DNA from: Dickeya zeae NCPPB 2538
Lineage (GTDB): Bacteria > Pseudomonadota > Gammaproteobacteria > Enterobacterales > Enterobacteriaceae
Length of the DNA: 64,000 nucleotides
Direction of reading: 5' to 3'
Assembly: GCF_000406165.1 (NCBI RefSeq)
Contig: NZ_CM001977.1
Span: 4,262,054 to 4,326,053 of the forward strand
In this document: piece by piece, positions 43,073 through 52,728 of the stretch
How positions within the stretch are numbered: position 1 is the stretch's first letter
Layout: the number at the start of each line of letters is the position of its first letter
Notes under the pieces: model-generated
Told to the model about the DNA's origin: nothing
The model's database searches: none
The model's input: the letters and a program-made list of their open reading frames with translations, nothing else
Program-made: the position numbers and the translations under genes

Positions 43073-43519
43073 TCAGCTCTGCGATCCAGATGAGGTTCAC
43101 GTGATTAAACCTTCAGTCAATTCACCTGCCTGTTGTTTCGAGCACACAGAAAACCACTTCCTCACTCCAAGGGTGTCGCCCCTGATCCCGCATTACTGAA
43201 TAAATTATTGACAACGCTTACTCGTTCCAATGTACGGTTTTTAGTTTAATATTTTGAATAACGCTTTAATGGTACAGTTAAAAGACAAATAATCTTTTAA
43301 CTGTGCAATGAACGAGATTTTCTTTCTAATCACTTTTTCAGTAAATCTGAAGGATACCTTCAACCAGAGGGGATTTTACTGTTTCACCATCCCGCTAATA
43401 TTGACGCCATGATTTGCATTCAACTCAAGAAAACATAATGAAAATCTTGTCAGTCAGTTGTCGCGGTTCCGTACCTGTGGAGACCGCCATGTTATGGATG
43501 ACGCGGGCGGGCCGTCTGG
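43073..43519. other. AT-rich intergenic region upstream of the TetR gene
   Basis: No gene seen in about 450 bases. It holds a possible -35 (TTGACA near 43209) and a perfect 12-bp inverted repeat (listed separately). The low GC contrasts with the flanking genes and may mark a junction. Confidence 0.5.
43274..43304. repeat. Perfect 12-bp inverted repeat
   Basis: ACAGTTAAAAGA at 43274-43285 is repeated inverted at 43293-43304 with a seven-base spacer. It lacks a U run, so an operator is more likely than a terminator. A natural candidate ligand is the TetR-type regulator encoded 215 bases downstream, but this is inference. Confidence 0.55.
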
Positions 43520-44101
43520 ATGATTGATGATATGAAATCCAGACAGCAGCATGCGTCACGGGCCAAAAGCGAACAGACCAAAGAACGCATTCTGGAAGCA
43601 GCATCAGAAATAATCCGGGACGGCGGGCTACACGCCTGCACTCAACGGGCTATCGCCGCTGAGCTGAATATTTCACCCGGTACCATTACCTGGCATTTCA
43701 GAATTCTTGACGATCTGCACGATGCCGTTATCAGAAAGGCTGTTGAAAATTTTAAATCGCAGACGTTGAAGTGGTTCAGTGAGTGCCCACCGGACAAGCC
43801 CGAAGTTCAGTTAACCCGGTTTCTTTGCTGGACGATGCAGCAGCAAGCGCGGCTCCTGAGCGAATATGAACTTTTCGTTGCCGCCGTTGCACGACCCCGA
43901 CTAAGAGAGAGTGCGATGGAATGGGTCCGAACGCACAGTATGATTCTGCAACAGCACTTCCGTATGAATGCGAAACAGGCGGATGCCGTAGTGGCTTATA
44001 CCGATGCCTGGTTACTACGCAGCCTTCTCAGCAACGGCACTGAGAAGCCTGACGAACACATGACAGAGCGTGTCTTTCTTTCCATCATCCAGACGCCGTA
44101 A
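43520..44101 (+). CDS. TetR-family transcriptional regulator
   Basis: A 193-residue repressor-type protein. The N-terminal helix-turn-helix reads TKERILEAASEIIRDGGLHA, then TQRAIAAELNISPGTITWHF, typical of TetR. The C-terminal helical ligand domain is divergent, so the effector is unknown. Starts at 43520 or 43532 are both possible. It precedes an orphan solute-binding protein by 137 bases and may control it. Confidence 0.82.
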   Translation: MIDDMKSRQQHASRAKSEQTKERILEAASEIIRDGGLHACTQRAIAAELNISPGTITWHFRILDDLHDAVIRKAVENFKSQTLKWFSECPPDKPEVQLTRFLCWTMQQQARLLSEYELFVAAVARPRLRESAMEWVRTHSMILQQHFRMNAKQADAVVAYTDAWLLRSLLSNGTEKPDEHMTERVFLSIIQTP

Positions 44102-44238
44102 TCGGATTGTTTTCCCATAAAAATTTTTAGAACTATGCCGGGCCTTTCACGGGTCAGGTCCGGCCGCGCCATTCTGGAAACAGAATAATCAAGTAGCCGC
44201 TTTATAACGGATTTATTTACCTTAAAAGAGGTTCATGC

Positions 44239-45348
44239 ATGAAAAAGCAATTTAACTATCTGAACATAAGCACGCTGTCACTTCTGCTTATCGCAGGCGT
44301 TTCACATGCCGCCGTCTCGCCCGAGACACGTTCCCTTGACGAACTTTACCAACGCGCATTGCAAGAAGGCCACGAAGTCACCGTCTATGCTGGTGGCGAC
44401 ACGGCAGGTCAGCAGGATGGCATCAAAGCCGCGTTTGAAAAACGGTTTCCTGGCATGAAACTCAACGTCATCGTGGATTACAGCAAATTTCACGATGCAC
44501 GTATTGATAACCAACTGGTGACCGGCACGCTGGTGCCTGATGTGGTTCAATTGCAAACGCTACAGGATTACCCGCGCTGGAAACAGGAAGGTGCGCTCCT
44601 GAACTATAAGCCCAGGGGATGGGACCAGATTTATCCGACGTTCAAGGATCAAGACGGTGCATGGACAGGTGTTTTTGTGGACGCGTTCTCAAATGTCGTT
44701 AACACAAAATCCCTGCCTGAAAAGGAGTGGCCAAGAGAAGCTAACGATTATTTAAATCCATCACTTAAAGGAAAAATTGTCGTTACCTGGCCAAACGACG
44801 ATGATGCAGTTCTTTTCTGGTTTAAACAGGTCGTAGACAGATACGGCTGGGAATACGTTCAGAAATTTGTTGAGCAGAACCCGCAGTTAGTCAGAGGTAC
44901 GCAAGCGCCTGCCGATGATGTCGAGAGCGGCAAGGCAGTAGCGACCTTCTCAACCGATGGCAGTCTGGTACCGGATGAAAAAGCACATTCGCGCTTCGTA
45001 CTCCCGCAGCATGACCCCTTCGTATCCTGGGCTCAGCGGGCGGCCATCATGAAAGGTGCCAAACATCCTGACGCGGCCAAGCTCTATCTCAACTGGCTTA
45101 CGGACAAAGAGACACAACAAAACACCTGGTACATGTGGTCCGTCAGAACAGATGTGACCCCACCAAAAGGCTATAAGCCTATCTGGGAGTACAAAAATAC
45201 CAATCCTGATGCTTTTGCGAAATTCATGCAGGACAGAGGAGCCGTGGAACGCTTCCGCTCACAGATGACACTTTACTTCGGAGAAGTGAAAGGCGAGCCC
45301 TCACCTGGATGGTTAGGCTTACACCCACGCGAAGCCTTAGCGCATTAA
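44239..45348 (+). CDS. Orphan periplasmic solute-binding protein (ABC type, Fe/polyamine-like fold)
   Basis: A 369-residue protein with a signal peptide (LSLLLIAGVSHA) and the type-II periplasmic binding fold: VTVYAGGDTAGQQDGIKAAF, DVVQLQTLQDYPRW, a hinge at TGVFVDAFSNVV, and LVRGTQAP. It is closest in pattern to AfuA/FbpA-type ferric or putrescine-type binding proteins, but the ligand residues cannot be assigned. No permease or ATPase gene adjoins it, so it would have to use a transporter encoded elsewhere, or act as a sensor. AGAGG lies upstream of ATG 44239. Confidence 0.82.
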   Translation: MKKQFNYLNISTLSLLLIAGVSHAAVSPETRSLDELYQRALQEGHEVTVYAGGDTAGQQDGIKAAFEKRFPGMKLNVIVDYSKFHDARIDNQLVTGTLVPDVVQLQTLQDYPRWKQEGALLNYKPRGWDQIYPTFKDQDGAWTGVFVDAFSNVVNTKSLPEKEWPREANDYLNPSLKGKIVVTWPNDDDAVLFWFKQVVDRYGWEYVQKFVEQNPQLVRGTQAPADDVESGKAVATFSTDGSLVPDEKAHSRFVLPQHDPFVSWAQRAAIMKGAKHPDAAKLYLNWLTDKETQQNTWYMWSVRTDVTPPKGYKPIWEYKNTNPDAFAKFMQDRGAVERFRSQMTLYFGEVKGEPSPGWLGLHPREALAH

Positions 45349-45459
45349 AAACACACGCCTTTCGTGATGGATGGCTGTATCAACGCGGCAGTTAAACAGT
45401 CATCCATCCTGCATGCCATCGGGCGAAATAGCCTGTTTCTCGATGGCATGCGCAGTCAG

Positions 45460-45924
45460 TCAGCGGCGGCCGCCGAATCCATTCTGACGCCAGGCTTCGT
45501 AACTGATGATCGCCACCGAATTGGACAAATTCAGGCTACGGCAATTGGGTTCCATCGGAATACGGATGCGGTTTTCCGGTGCAAAACCATTGCGAATTTC
45601 ATCCGGCAGACCGGCGGTTTCCGAGCCAAACAACAGCACATCACCCGGCTGATAGTCAGGCTCATCGTAAGGACGGCTGCCTTTGGTGGTACAGGCGAAA
45701 ATCCGCTGCCCTGCCACGGCCTGCAAAAAATCCTGATAATTACGGTGACGGCTGACATTCGCCAGATCGTGATAGTCCAGCCCGGCGCGACGCAGCTTTT
45801 TTTCCTCGAAATCAAAACCCAAGGGTTCGATCAGGTGCAACGAGCAACCGTTGTTGGCCGCCAGACGGATAATATTGCCGGTGTTGGGAGCAATCTGCGG
45901 CTCATAGAGTGCAATATGAAACAT
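45460..45924 (-). CDS. trmL: tRNA (cytidine/uridine-34-2'-O)-methyltransferase
   Basis: A 154-residue SPOUT-class methyltransferase that modifies the wobble base of tRNA-Leu. The trefoil-knot motifs are clear: ALYEPQIAPNTGNIIRLAAN, LLFGSETAGLP and IPMEPNCRSLNLSNSVAI. ATG 45924 gives the usual family length; upstream in-frame codons are not needed. An ERIC repeat lies 36 bases upstream of its start. Confidence 0.96.
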   Translation of the reverse strand: MFHIALYEPQIAPNTGNIIRLAANNGCSLHLIEPLGFDFEEKKLRRAGLDYHDLANVSRHRNYQDFLQAVAGQRIFACTTKGSRPYDEPDYQPGDVLLFGSETAGLPDEIRNGFAPENRIRIPMEPNCRSLNLSNSVAIISYEAWRQNGFGGRR

Positions 45925-45960
45925 GATAAAGTCAGGCACGAAAAAAGGTGGGCGTCAGTA

Positions 45961-46087
45961 TATACCCAAAATAATTCAAGTTGCAGGAAGGCGGCAAGTG
46001 AGTGAAGCCCGATGAGCTTACTCTAGTAAGTGATTCGGGTGAACGAACGTAGCCAACACACCTGCAACTTGAAGTATGACGGGTATA
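45961..46087. repeat. ERIC element
   Basis: A 127-bp imperfect palindrome bounded by TATACCC and GGGTATA, with the ERIC core (GAGCTTACTCTAGTAAGTGA). Length and sequence match the enterobacterial repetitive intergenic consensus. It lies between divergent trmL and yhhA. Confidence 0.9.
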
Positions 46088-46219
46088 GTCTATTCCCTGT
46101 CGATACCCCAGCAACGACCTGTGTAGCACATCGTCCGATCTGTCGGCGAAAACCAGACGTGGCCTTTATAAACCGCTAGAATAAAACCTGATAAGGCCGT
46201 CGTTTCCCCCGGAGGAGCT

Positions 46220-46504
46220 ATGAGAATACTGCCTTCCCTGATGTGGCTGCTGAGCTTGCCGTTGCTGGCCCAGGCCGCTACACAACCTATCTCGCCCCAG
46301 CAACAGCAATTTGAAAACGGCATCAGCAGCCAGCAGCGGTTGTTGCAGCAGATGCAGCAAAACCAGCAGATGCAGCAGCAACTGTTAAATCAGGAAATCC
46401 AGCAGCGCAGCCGTGAACAACAGCAGCAGTTGCAACAGCAACTGGAGCAGAATCGCCAGCGTATTCAGCAATCCGCCCCCGGTAATACCAACCGCAGCTA
46501 CTGA
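46220..46504 (+). CDS. yhhA: DUF2756 family exported protein YhhA
   Basis: A 94-residue protein with a signal peptide (MRILPSLMWLLSLPLLAQAA). The Gln-rich helical mature part (LLQQMQQNQQMQQQLLNQEI) ends in a Pro/Gly/Asn tail, matching YhhA of E. coli, which also lies next to the ugp operon. GGAGGAG lies upstream of ATG 46220. The function is unknown; a periplasmic coiled coil is likely. Confidence 0.85.
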   Translation: MRILPSLMWLLSLPLLAQAATQPISPQQQQFENGISSQQRLLQQMQQNQQMQQQLLNQEIQQRSREQQQQLQQQLEQNRQRIQQSAPGNTNRSY

Positions 46505-46593
46505 TATCGTTGCGATCACCGAATAGGCGTCAGTGTCCGTCAAAAATCGCCTGACAGGCACTGACATGAGCAGGCCAGCGGCCTGAGTGTGTG

Positions 46594-47550
46594 TCAGACC
46601 CTCACGCCCATCAGCGTCAGGATCAACGGCGTGGTCACCCCCGCCAACGCGGTCGACATCAGCAGGCTGGCGGCAACCGGGCCACCCAATACATTAAACT
46701 GCCGGGACATCAGGTAGATATTCACACCCACCGCCATCGACCCCAGCAGCACCACCACACGGGTTTCCATCTCCGGCAGTCCTAATGCCAGCGCCAGCCC
46801 CCACACCACCAGCGGTTGTACCACCAGTTTGATAAGGCAGATAGCCATGCTAATTTGCCACCCGTCACGGATGCGGTACTCCGCCAGCCCCATCCCCAGC
46901 GCTATCAGCGACAGCGGGACGGCAATTTGCCCTAACATGCCTATCGGCTTGTCCACCACATCCGGCAGCGGCAAGCCTGTCAGACTGTAAAACGTGCCGG
47001 ATAAAATACCGATGATCAGCGGGTTTTTCAGCACGCCGAGCGCCGTTTTGGTAAACCCCTGCATCGACAACGAACCGTTACGCGCCCACTCCACCGACAC
47101 CGTCACCAGTGTCCATAAAATCAAGCCATTGAACACTAGCACCAGCGCCACGGACGGAACCGCCTGCGGCCCCAGCATCAGGGTGGCTATCGGCAGGCCA
47201 AGCATCACGTTGTTGGAGAAGATACCGCTGAGCGAAAACACCGAGCCGGAAACGCCATCCAGCCGGAATACCCGACTGGCCACCACCCGACCCAGAATGA
47301 ACACCAGCAGACAACTGCCAAAAAAAGCGATGAGCAACCGGGCATCCACCGACGGTCGTTTGGAAAAGTCGCACATCATGCGAAATAGCATGGCGGGCAG
47401 CGCTACGGAAAAAACGAATTTACTCAGCGCATCGGTCACCGTGGACGACCAGTGGCCGAAACGGATCAAGGCATATCCCAGCGCAATCAGCACAAACAGC
47501 GGCAGAGAAAGAAAAATCTGGTGCCAAAGAGAAACAATAAACGTGGGCAT
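46594..47550 (-). CDS. AEC-family permease
   Basis: A 318-residue membrane protein with about ten hydrophobic segments in two halves, of the auxin efflux carrier family. Typical segments are LSKFVFSVALPAMLFRMMC, GIFSNNVMLGLPIATLMLG and NPLIIGILSGTFYSLTGLPL. Members export or import organic acids such as malonate or malate; the substrate here is unknown. It is between yhhA and ugpQ and on the ugp strand, but separated by 183 bases with hairpins, so probably independent. Confidence 0.88.
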   Translation of the reverse strand: MPTFIVSLWHQIFLSLPLFVLIALGYALIRFGHWSSTVTDALSKFVFSVALPAMLFRMMCDFSKRPSVDARLLIAFFGSCLLVFILGRVVASRVFRLDGVSGSVFSLSGIFSNNVMLGLPIATLMLGPQAVPSVALVLVFNGLILWTLVTVSVEWARNGSLSMQGFTKTALGVLKNPLIIGILSGTFYSLTGLPLPDVVDKPIGMLGQIAVPLSLIALGMGLAEYRIRDGWQISMAICLIKLVVQPLVVWGLALALGLPEMETRVVVLLGSMAVGVNIYLMSRQFNVLGGPVAASLLMSTALAGVTTPLILTLMGVRV

Positions 47551-47677
47551 CGCCCTTCCTTAATAAGGCGTTGTTCCCCAGGCGAAGGCTGATGGCAGGT
47601 CACGACGGTAAGGCATGACGCCTTACCGGGGAGCGGGCGACATAGCCCGAGGTCATACAGAAAACGCCTGACGAAAC

Positions 47678-47699
47678 ACGCCGATTTATGGGTCGGCGT
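47678..47699 (-). terminator. Possible ugp operon terminator
   Basis: A 7-bp stem ACGCCGA/TCGGCGT with an eight-base loop, 35 bases past the ugpQ stop, followed by GUUUCGU. A second hairpin (GGTAAGGC/GCCTTACC) lies near 47609-47629. Neither has a long U run. Confidence 0.4.
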
Positions 47700-47733
47700 T
47701 ATGCGCTGTCAGGACAGACGATACCCGCCGACG

Positions 47734-48477
47734 TTAATTAAATTGCGGTCCAATCAAATCTATCCGGTCGGTACAGATACAGTCAACGCCCCACTGCAAC
47801 AGGGTGCGCGCCCGATCGGGCTGATTGACGGTATACACCAGAATACGCAGCCCGGCGTCTTTCAACTCTCTGACGCGTGCTTCATCGAGCAGGCGGTGGT
47901 TGAGGTGAATCGAGACGCAGCCTAACCGTGTCGTCAGATTACGCCAGTCATCCTCCCACTCATCCAGCAGCAGACCACGCGGTAACTCCGGCACGGCCTG
48001 CTGTGCCGCTGCCAGCGCCTCGACCGAAAACGACGACAGCAGCGGCGCGACAGGGTGGTTGCGCCACAATTCGCGGGCGGCCAGCGCCACCACGCGGCCG
48101 GTCTGCTCATCACAGCCGGTGGTCGGTTTGATCTCGATATTGGCCGCCATACCGTACTGTTCGCAGCGTTTCGCCACTTCAGACAGCAACGGCAGGCGTT
48201 CACCCTGAAACTGGCTGCTGTACCAGCTACCGGCGTCCAACCCAACCAGTTTGTCCCACGGCAGCTCGCCCGCTACGCCCCAGCCGTTGCTGGTGCGCTC
48301 CAGCGTGTCGTCGTGCAACAAGAAGATGTGCCCGTCCTGCGACAGCTTGGCGTCGAACTCGATCATCTTGTGACCATGCTGCGCGCCAACATCAATCGCC
48401 GCCAGTGTGTTTTCCGGTGCCAGAGAACCACCGCCACGGTGGGCGACGATAGCAGGATAAAGCCAGTTCGGGGTCAT
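47734..48477 (-). CDS. ugpQ: Glycerophosphodiester phosphodiesterase
   Basis: A 247-residue cytoplasmic GDPD that hydrolyses glycerophosphodiesters to glycerol 3-phosphate and an alcohol. It has the family signature IVAHRGGGSLAPENTLAAI with the catalytic His pair, the metal-binding EFDAKLSQDGHIFLLHDDTL, and NIEIKPTTG. It overlaps ugpC by four bases (48474-48477), so it is the last gene of the ugp operon. Confidence 0.96.
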   Translation of the reverse strand: MTPNWLYPAIVAHRGGGSLAPENTLAAIDVGAQHGHKMIEFDAKLSQDGHIFLLHDDTLERTSNGWGVAGELPWDKLVGLDAGSWYSSQFQGERLPLLSEVAKRCEQYGMAANIEIKPTTGCDEQTGRVVALAARELWRNHPVAPLLSSFSVEALAAAQQAVPELPRGLLLDEWEDDWRNLTTRLGCVSIHLNHRLLDEARVRELKDAGLRILVYTVNQPDRARTLLQWGVDCICTDRIDLIGPQFN

Positions 48478-49550
48478 GCTTCCATCCGTAATCCGCTTTG
48501 CGAATCAAATATATGCCAGGATACCGTCGGCAGAGTAAGCCACAGGGTTTCACCCACCGCCGGACAATGCTCGTGCGACAGGCGCACCACGATATTCTGC
48601 CCCGCCCATTTGCCGTGCGCCAGATTATCCGCACCCAGCAATTCCAGCGTGTCTACCACCAGCGGCACGCCACCGGCCTCGGCGGTGGACTGCACAATGT
48701 GCTCCGGGCGCATGCCCAGCGTCACCGAACGCCCTTGCCATTCCGGTTTCGCCACCGGCAACGGCAGCGAAAAATCCGCTGACAACTCGACCCGGCTACC
48801 GTCAGCGCTCACCTGCCCGGCCCACAAATTCATCGCAGGCGAGCCGATAAAACTGGCGACGAACAGCGATGCCGGTTTGCGGTAAATCTCTGCCGGTGCG
48901 CCGATCTGCTCCGCCACGCCTTTATTCATCACAATCACGCGATGAGCCAGCGTCATCGCCTCCACCTGATCGTGGGTGACATACAGGCTGGTGGTTTTCA
49001 ATCGTTTGTGCAGTTGTTGCAGCTCAAGACGCATCTGCACACGCAGTTTGGCATCAAGGTTGGACAACGGCTCGTCGAACAGGAACACGGATGGTTCGCG
49101 CACAATGGCGCGCCCCATCGCCACGCGCTGGCGCTGGCCGCCAGACAGCTCGCGCGGTTTGCGCTGCAACAACGGCTGCAATTCCAGAATGCGCGCCGCT
49201 TCATCCACCCGCTGGCGAATCTGTTCTTTACCAAAGCCGCGAATTTTCAGGCCGTAGGCCATGTTGTCGTACACACTCATGTGCGGATAGAGCGCGTAAT
49301 TCTGGAACACCATCGCAATACCGCGATCTTTGGGTTCCTTATCCGTCACGCGCTCATCGCCGATATAAATATCGCCGCTGGTGGTCTGTTCCAGACCGGC
49401 GACCATACGCAGCAGGGTCGATTTACCGCAGCCAGACGGCCCCACCATCACCACAAATTCGCCGTCCGCCACGTCGAGATCAATCGGTCGAATTACCTGA
49501 TTTTTGCCGTCGTAGGATTTGGTGACGGCCTGAAGTTTTAAGCATGCCAT
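48474..49550 (-). CDS. ugpC: sn-Glycerol-3-phosphate ABC transporter ATPase
   Basis: A 358-residue ATPase of the MalK/UgpC type. It has Walker A GPSGCGKST, the Q-loop, the signature LSGGQRQRVAMGR, Walker B VFLFDEPLSNLD and the switch His in VTHDQVEA. A C-terminal regulatory beta domain follows (GMRPEHIV). It energises uptake of glycerol 3-phosphate and glycerophosphodiesters. Confidence 0.97.
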   Translation of the reverse strand: MACLKLQAVTKSYDGKNQVIRPIDLDVADGEFVVMVGPSGCGKSTLLRMVAGLEQTTSGDIYIGDERVTDKEPKDRGIAMVFQNYALYPHMSVYDNMAYGLKIRGFGKEQIRQRVDEAARILELQPLLQRKPRELSGGQRQRVAMGRAIVREPSVFLFDEPLSNLDAKLRVQMRLELQQLHKRLKTTSLYVTHDQVEAMTLAHRVIVMNKGVAEQIGAPAEIYRKPASLFVASFIGSPAMNLWAGQVSADGSRVELSADFSLPLPVAKPEWQGRSVTLGMRPEHIVQSTAEAGGVPLVVDTLELLGADNLAHGKWAGQNIVVRLSHEHCPAVGETLWLTLPTVSWHIFDSQSGLRMEA

Positions 49551-49556
49551 AGGGTT

Positions 49557-50435
49557 TTATTTCTCACTATCAACCAGACCGCGAACAAACCAGCGTTGCA
49601 TCAGCAACACCACCAACAGCGGCGGTAACATCGTCATCAGCATCGCCGCCATCACCTGATGCCAGGGGGTAGCGGTATCGCCGGTGGCGATCATGCTCTG
49701 GATACCGGCGACCGCCGTCCCCAAACGAGGGTCATTGATGATCAACAACGGCCACAGATACTGGTTCCAGCCGTAGATAAAGGTGATGACAAACAGCGCC
49801 GCCAGATTGGTTTTAGACAACGGCAGCACCATGTCGAAGAAAAAGCGCATGGGGCTGGCACCGTCGATACGCGCCGCCTCCAGCAGTTCGTCCGGCAGTG
49901 TCATAAAGAACTGGCGAAACAGAAACGTGGCGGTGGCCGATGCCATCACCGGCAGAGTCAACCCGACATAACTGTTGGTCATATTCAGGTGAGAAATCAC
50001 CTCTACCGTCGGGAAAATACGCACTTCCACTGGCAACATCAGGGTGGAAAAGATCATCCAGAAGAACAGGTTACGGCACGGGAAACGGAAATAGACAATG
50101 GCGTAGGCTGACAGCATCGAGACGCTGATTTTGCCGACGGTGATCGTCAGCGCCATCACAAAGCTGTTAAACAGCATCAGCCCGAACGGCGCGCTGTTGT
50201 TGTCGCCCACGCCGTGCTGCCAGATATACACCATGTTTTCCCACAGGTGGCCGCCGGGGAGCAGTGACATCGGCACCTGTGACATTTGTTCCTGACTCAT
50301 GGTGGCGGCGATAAACGCGACATACAGCGGGAACAGCACCACCACAATGGCGACGACCAGCATGGCGTGGCTGAAGACATCCAGCCCACGACGGTTCTCA
50401 ATCATCCGGCTTGCGGTCATGGCAGACTGGCTCAT
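49557..50435 (-). CDS. ugpE: sn-Glycerol-3-phosphate ABC transporter permease
   Basis: A 292-residue MalG-type inner-membrane permease with six membrane segments and the EAA loop (LPDELLEAARIDGASPMRFF) that contacts UgpC. Its start overlaps the ugpA stop by four bases and it ends six bases before ugpC, so the operon is tight. Confidence 0.97.
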   Translation of the reverse strand: MSQSAMTASRMIENRRGLDVFSHAMLVVAIVVVLFPLYVAFIAATMSQEQMSQVPMSLLPGGHLWENMVYIWQHGVGDNNSAPFGLMLFNSFVMALTITVGKISVSMLSAYAIVYFRFPCRNLFFWMIFSTLMLPVEVRIFPTVEVISHLNMTNSYVGLTLPVMASATATFLFRQFFMTLPDELLEAARIDGASPMRFFFDMVLPLSKTNLAALFVITFIYGWNQYLWPLLIINDPRLGTAVAGIQSMIATGDTATPWHQVMAAMLMTMLPPLLVVLLMQRWFVRGLVDSEK

Positions 50436-51319
50436 TGATAATTCACCTTACGCTCGACAAAGCGGAACTGGATAACCGTCAACACGGTCACCACCAGCAT
50501 CAGCACCACCGACTGCGCCGCCGAACTGGAGAGATCAAGACCGGCGAACCCTTCGCGGTAAATCTTGTAGATTAACGTGGTGGTCGCCTGTACCGGCCCG
50601 CCGCCAGTCGCGGCATCGATAACCGGGAAGGTATCGAAGAAGGCGTAGGTCAGGTTGACCACCAACAGGAAAAAACTCACCGGTGAAATCAGCGGCAGTA
50701 CCAGATTGAAGAAACGGCGTACCGGCCCGGCACCATCAATCGCTGCCGCTTCAATCAACGAGCGGGGAATGGACTGTAACGCCGCGAGGAAAAACAGAAA
50801 GTTGTAGCTGATTTGCTTCCAGACCGATGCCAGCACCACCAGAAACATCGCCTGACCACTGTACTGCGCGTGGTTCCAGTCATAGCCCAACTGGTGCAAT
50901 AACCAGGTAATCAGCCCCAGACCGGGGTTGAACAAAAACATCCACAGTACGGCCGCCACTGCGGGCGCAACCGCATAAGGCAGAATCAGCAACGTCTGGT
51001 ATAAGCGGCTAAAACGCAGGGTGTAATCCACCAATGCGGCCAGAAATAGCGACAACACCAGCCCCGAGGCCGCCACCAAGAAGCTGAACAGCAGCGTGGT
51101 GTAAAACGAGCCAAGGTAATAGCTGTCGTGGAACAGATTAATGAAGTTCTCCAGCCCGACAAACTGGCTGGACAGGCCGAACGGGTCGACGCTCTGCACC
51201 GAATACCAGAGCGCCTGCCCGGCTGGCCAGAGGAAAAAAACCACCGTGATGGCCAGTTGCGGCAGCACCAGCAGGTAAGGCAACAGGCTGCGGCCAAAAA
51301 CAGGACGGGAAGCACTCAT
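50432..51319 (-). CDS. ugpA: sn-Glycerol-3-phosphate ABC transporter permease
   Basis: A 295-residue MalF-type permease starting at ATG 51319 (MSASRPVFGRSLLPYLLVLP, matching the known UgpA start). It has six membrane segments and the EAA loop (IPRSLIEAAAIDGAGPVRRF). It forms the channel with UgpE. Confidence 0.97.
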   Translation of the reverse strand: MSASRPVFGRSLLPYLLVLPQLAITVVFFLWPAGQALWYSVQSVDPFGLSSQFVGLENFINLFHDSYYLGSFYTTLLFSFLVAASGLVLSLFLAALVDYTLRFSRLYQTLLILPYAVAPAVAAVLWMFLFNPGLGLITWLLHQLGYDWNHAQYSGQAMFLVVLASVWKQISYNFLFFLAALQSIPRSLIEAAAIDGAGPVRRFFNLVLPLISPVSFFLLVVNLTYAFFDTFPVIDAATGGGPVQATTTLIYKIYREGFAGLDLSSSAAQSVVLMLVVTVLTVIQFRFVERKVNYQ

Positions 51320-51408
51320 GCACAAGGCTCTCAGAAAACAGAATTCTCAGAAAACAGGGTTCTCAGGAAAAAACAGGGGTGGCCGAATCCCTTCGGCCCG
51401 GAATGCGG

Positions 51409-52728
51409 TTACTTGTTCGCTTGTTCGAAGCGACGCAGCAGCACGTTGCCGCGTTCCACAGCGGCATCCAGCGCCTGCTGCGGGGTTTTCTTACCAGTCC
51501 AGACGCTTTCCAGCTCTTCGTCGACGATGGTGCGAATCTGCGGCATGTTGCCCAGACGCAGCCCTTTGGTAAACGGCAGCGGGTCTTTGTTCAGCATCTG
51601 ACGGGTGGCGATATCCGCACCGGGGTTCTTGTCATAGAAACCCTGCTTTTTGGTCAGCTCGTAAGCGGCGGTGGTGATCGGCAGATAGCCGGTCTTCTGG
51701 TGCCACTCAGCGGCGATTTCCGGTGTAGACAGGAACTGCATGAATTCCGCCACGCCTTTGTAGGTCGCCGCGTCTTTGCCGCTCATCACCCACAGGCTGG
51801 CACCACCGATAATGGCGTTCTGCGGCGCGCCTTTCACATCGGCGTCATATGGCATCATCGCCACACCGTAGTTAAATTTGGCGTACTGACGAATATTCGC
51901 CAGCGAACCGGATGACGCGGTAGTCATCGCGCAATCGCCGTTATAGAACTTCTCGGTCGGCTCGTCTTTACGGCCGTAGTAGGTGAAGTCGCCTTTCTTG
52001 TTCATGTCTTCGAGCATTTGAATATGCTTGACCTGAATCGGCTTATTGAACTCCAGCACCGCATCAAGGCCGTCGAAGCCATTGTTTTTGGTGGCAATCG
52101 GCAGGCCGTGCCAAGCACTGAAGTTTTCAATCTGAATCCAGCCCTGCCAGCCGCTGGCGTAACCACACTTCATGCCTGCAGCGCGCAGTTTGGCGGTGTA
52201 ATCAGCCATCTGCTGCCAGGTTTTCGGCGGCTGCTCGGGGTCCAGACCGGCCTTTTTGAAGGCATCTTTGTTGTAATACAGCACCGGCGTGGAGCTGTTA
52301 AACGGCTGAGACAGCAGGTGACCAGTTTTGGCATCGGAGTAGTAACCAGAAACGGTCGGCACGAAAATGCTCTCATCAAACGGCACGCCCGCGTCTTTGA
52401 ATACCTGATAGACCGGCTTGATAGCCTTGCTGGCCATCATGGTCGCCGTACCGACTTCATACACCTGCAGGATAGCCGGGGCGTTACCGCTACGAAACGC
52501 GGCGATACCCGCTGCCAGGCTCTGCTCGTAGTTGCCTTTGTACACCGGAACGATTTTGACGTCGCTGTGTGTCTGGTTGAAGCGGTCAGCCAGAGAGTTC
52601 ACGGTCTTGCCCAGTTCCCCTTCCATTGAATGCCAGAACTGGACTTCGGTGGCGGCCTGCGCCTGTGAGCTGGCGGCTAACGCCATAATGACGACGGCGG
52701 CAGTTTTACGGATAGCGTGCTGAAACAT
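51409..52728 (-). CDS. ugpB: sn-Glycerol-3-phosphate-binding protein
   Basis: A 439-residue periplasmic binding protein from ATG 52728 with CAGGAGAC upstream. It has a signal peptide (VVIMALAASSQAQA). Mature ATEVQFWHSMEGELGKTVNS, GNAPAILQVYEVGTATMM and GASLWVM are typical of UgpB, including the residues around the ligand site. It is the first gene of the operon and lies 89 bases before ugpA. A Pho box lies 164 bases upstream. Confidence 0.97.
   Translation of the reverse strand: MFQHAIRKTAAVVIMALAASSQAQAATEVQFWHSMEGELGKTVNSLADRFNQTHSDVKIVPVYKGNYEQSLAAGIAAFRSGNAPAILQVYEVGTATMMASKAIKPVYQVFKDAGVPFDESIFVPTVSGYYSDAKTGHLLSQPFNSSTPVLYYNKDAFKKAGLDPEQPPKTWQQMADYTAKLRAAGMKCGYASGWQGWIQIENFSAWHGLPIATKNNGFDGLDAVLEFNKPIQVKHIQMLEDMNKKGDFTYYGRKDEPTEKFYNGDCAMTTASSGSLANIRQYAKFNYGVAMMPYDADVKGAPQNAIIGGASLWVMSGKDAATYKGVAEFMQFLSTPEIAAEWHQKTGYLPITTAAYELTKKQGFYDKNPGADIATRQMLNKDPLPFTKGLRLGNMPQIRTIVDEELESVWTGKKTPQQALDAAVERGNVLLRRFEQANK

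Noticed and set aside
46220..46504. Gln-rich protein as a prion-like or amyloid protein
   Set aside because: Length, signal peptide and neighbourhood fit YhhA, and the Gln pattern looks like a coiled coil.
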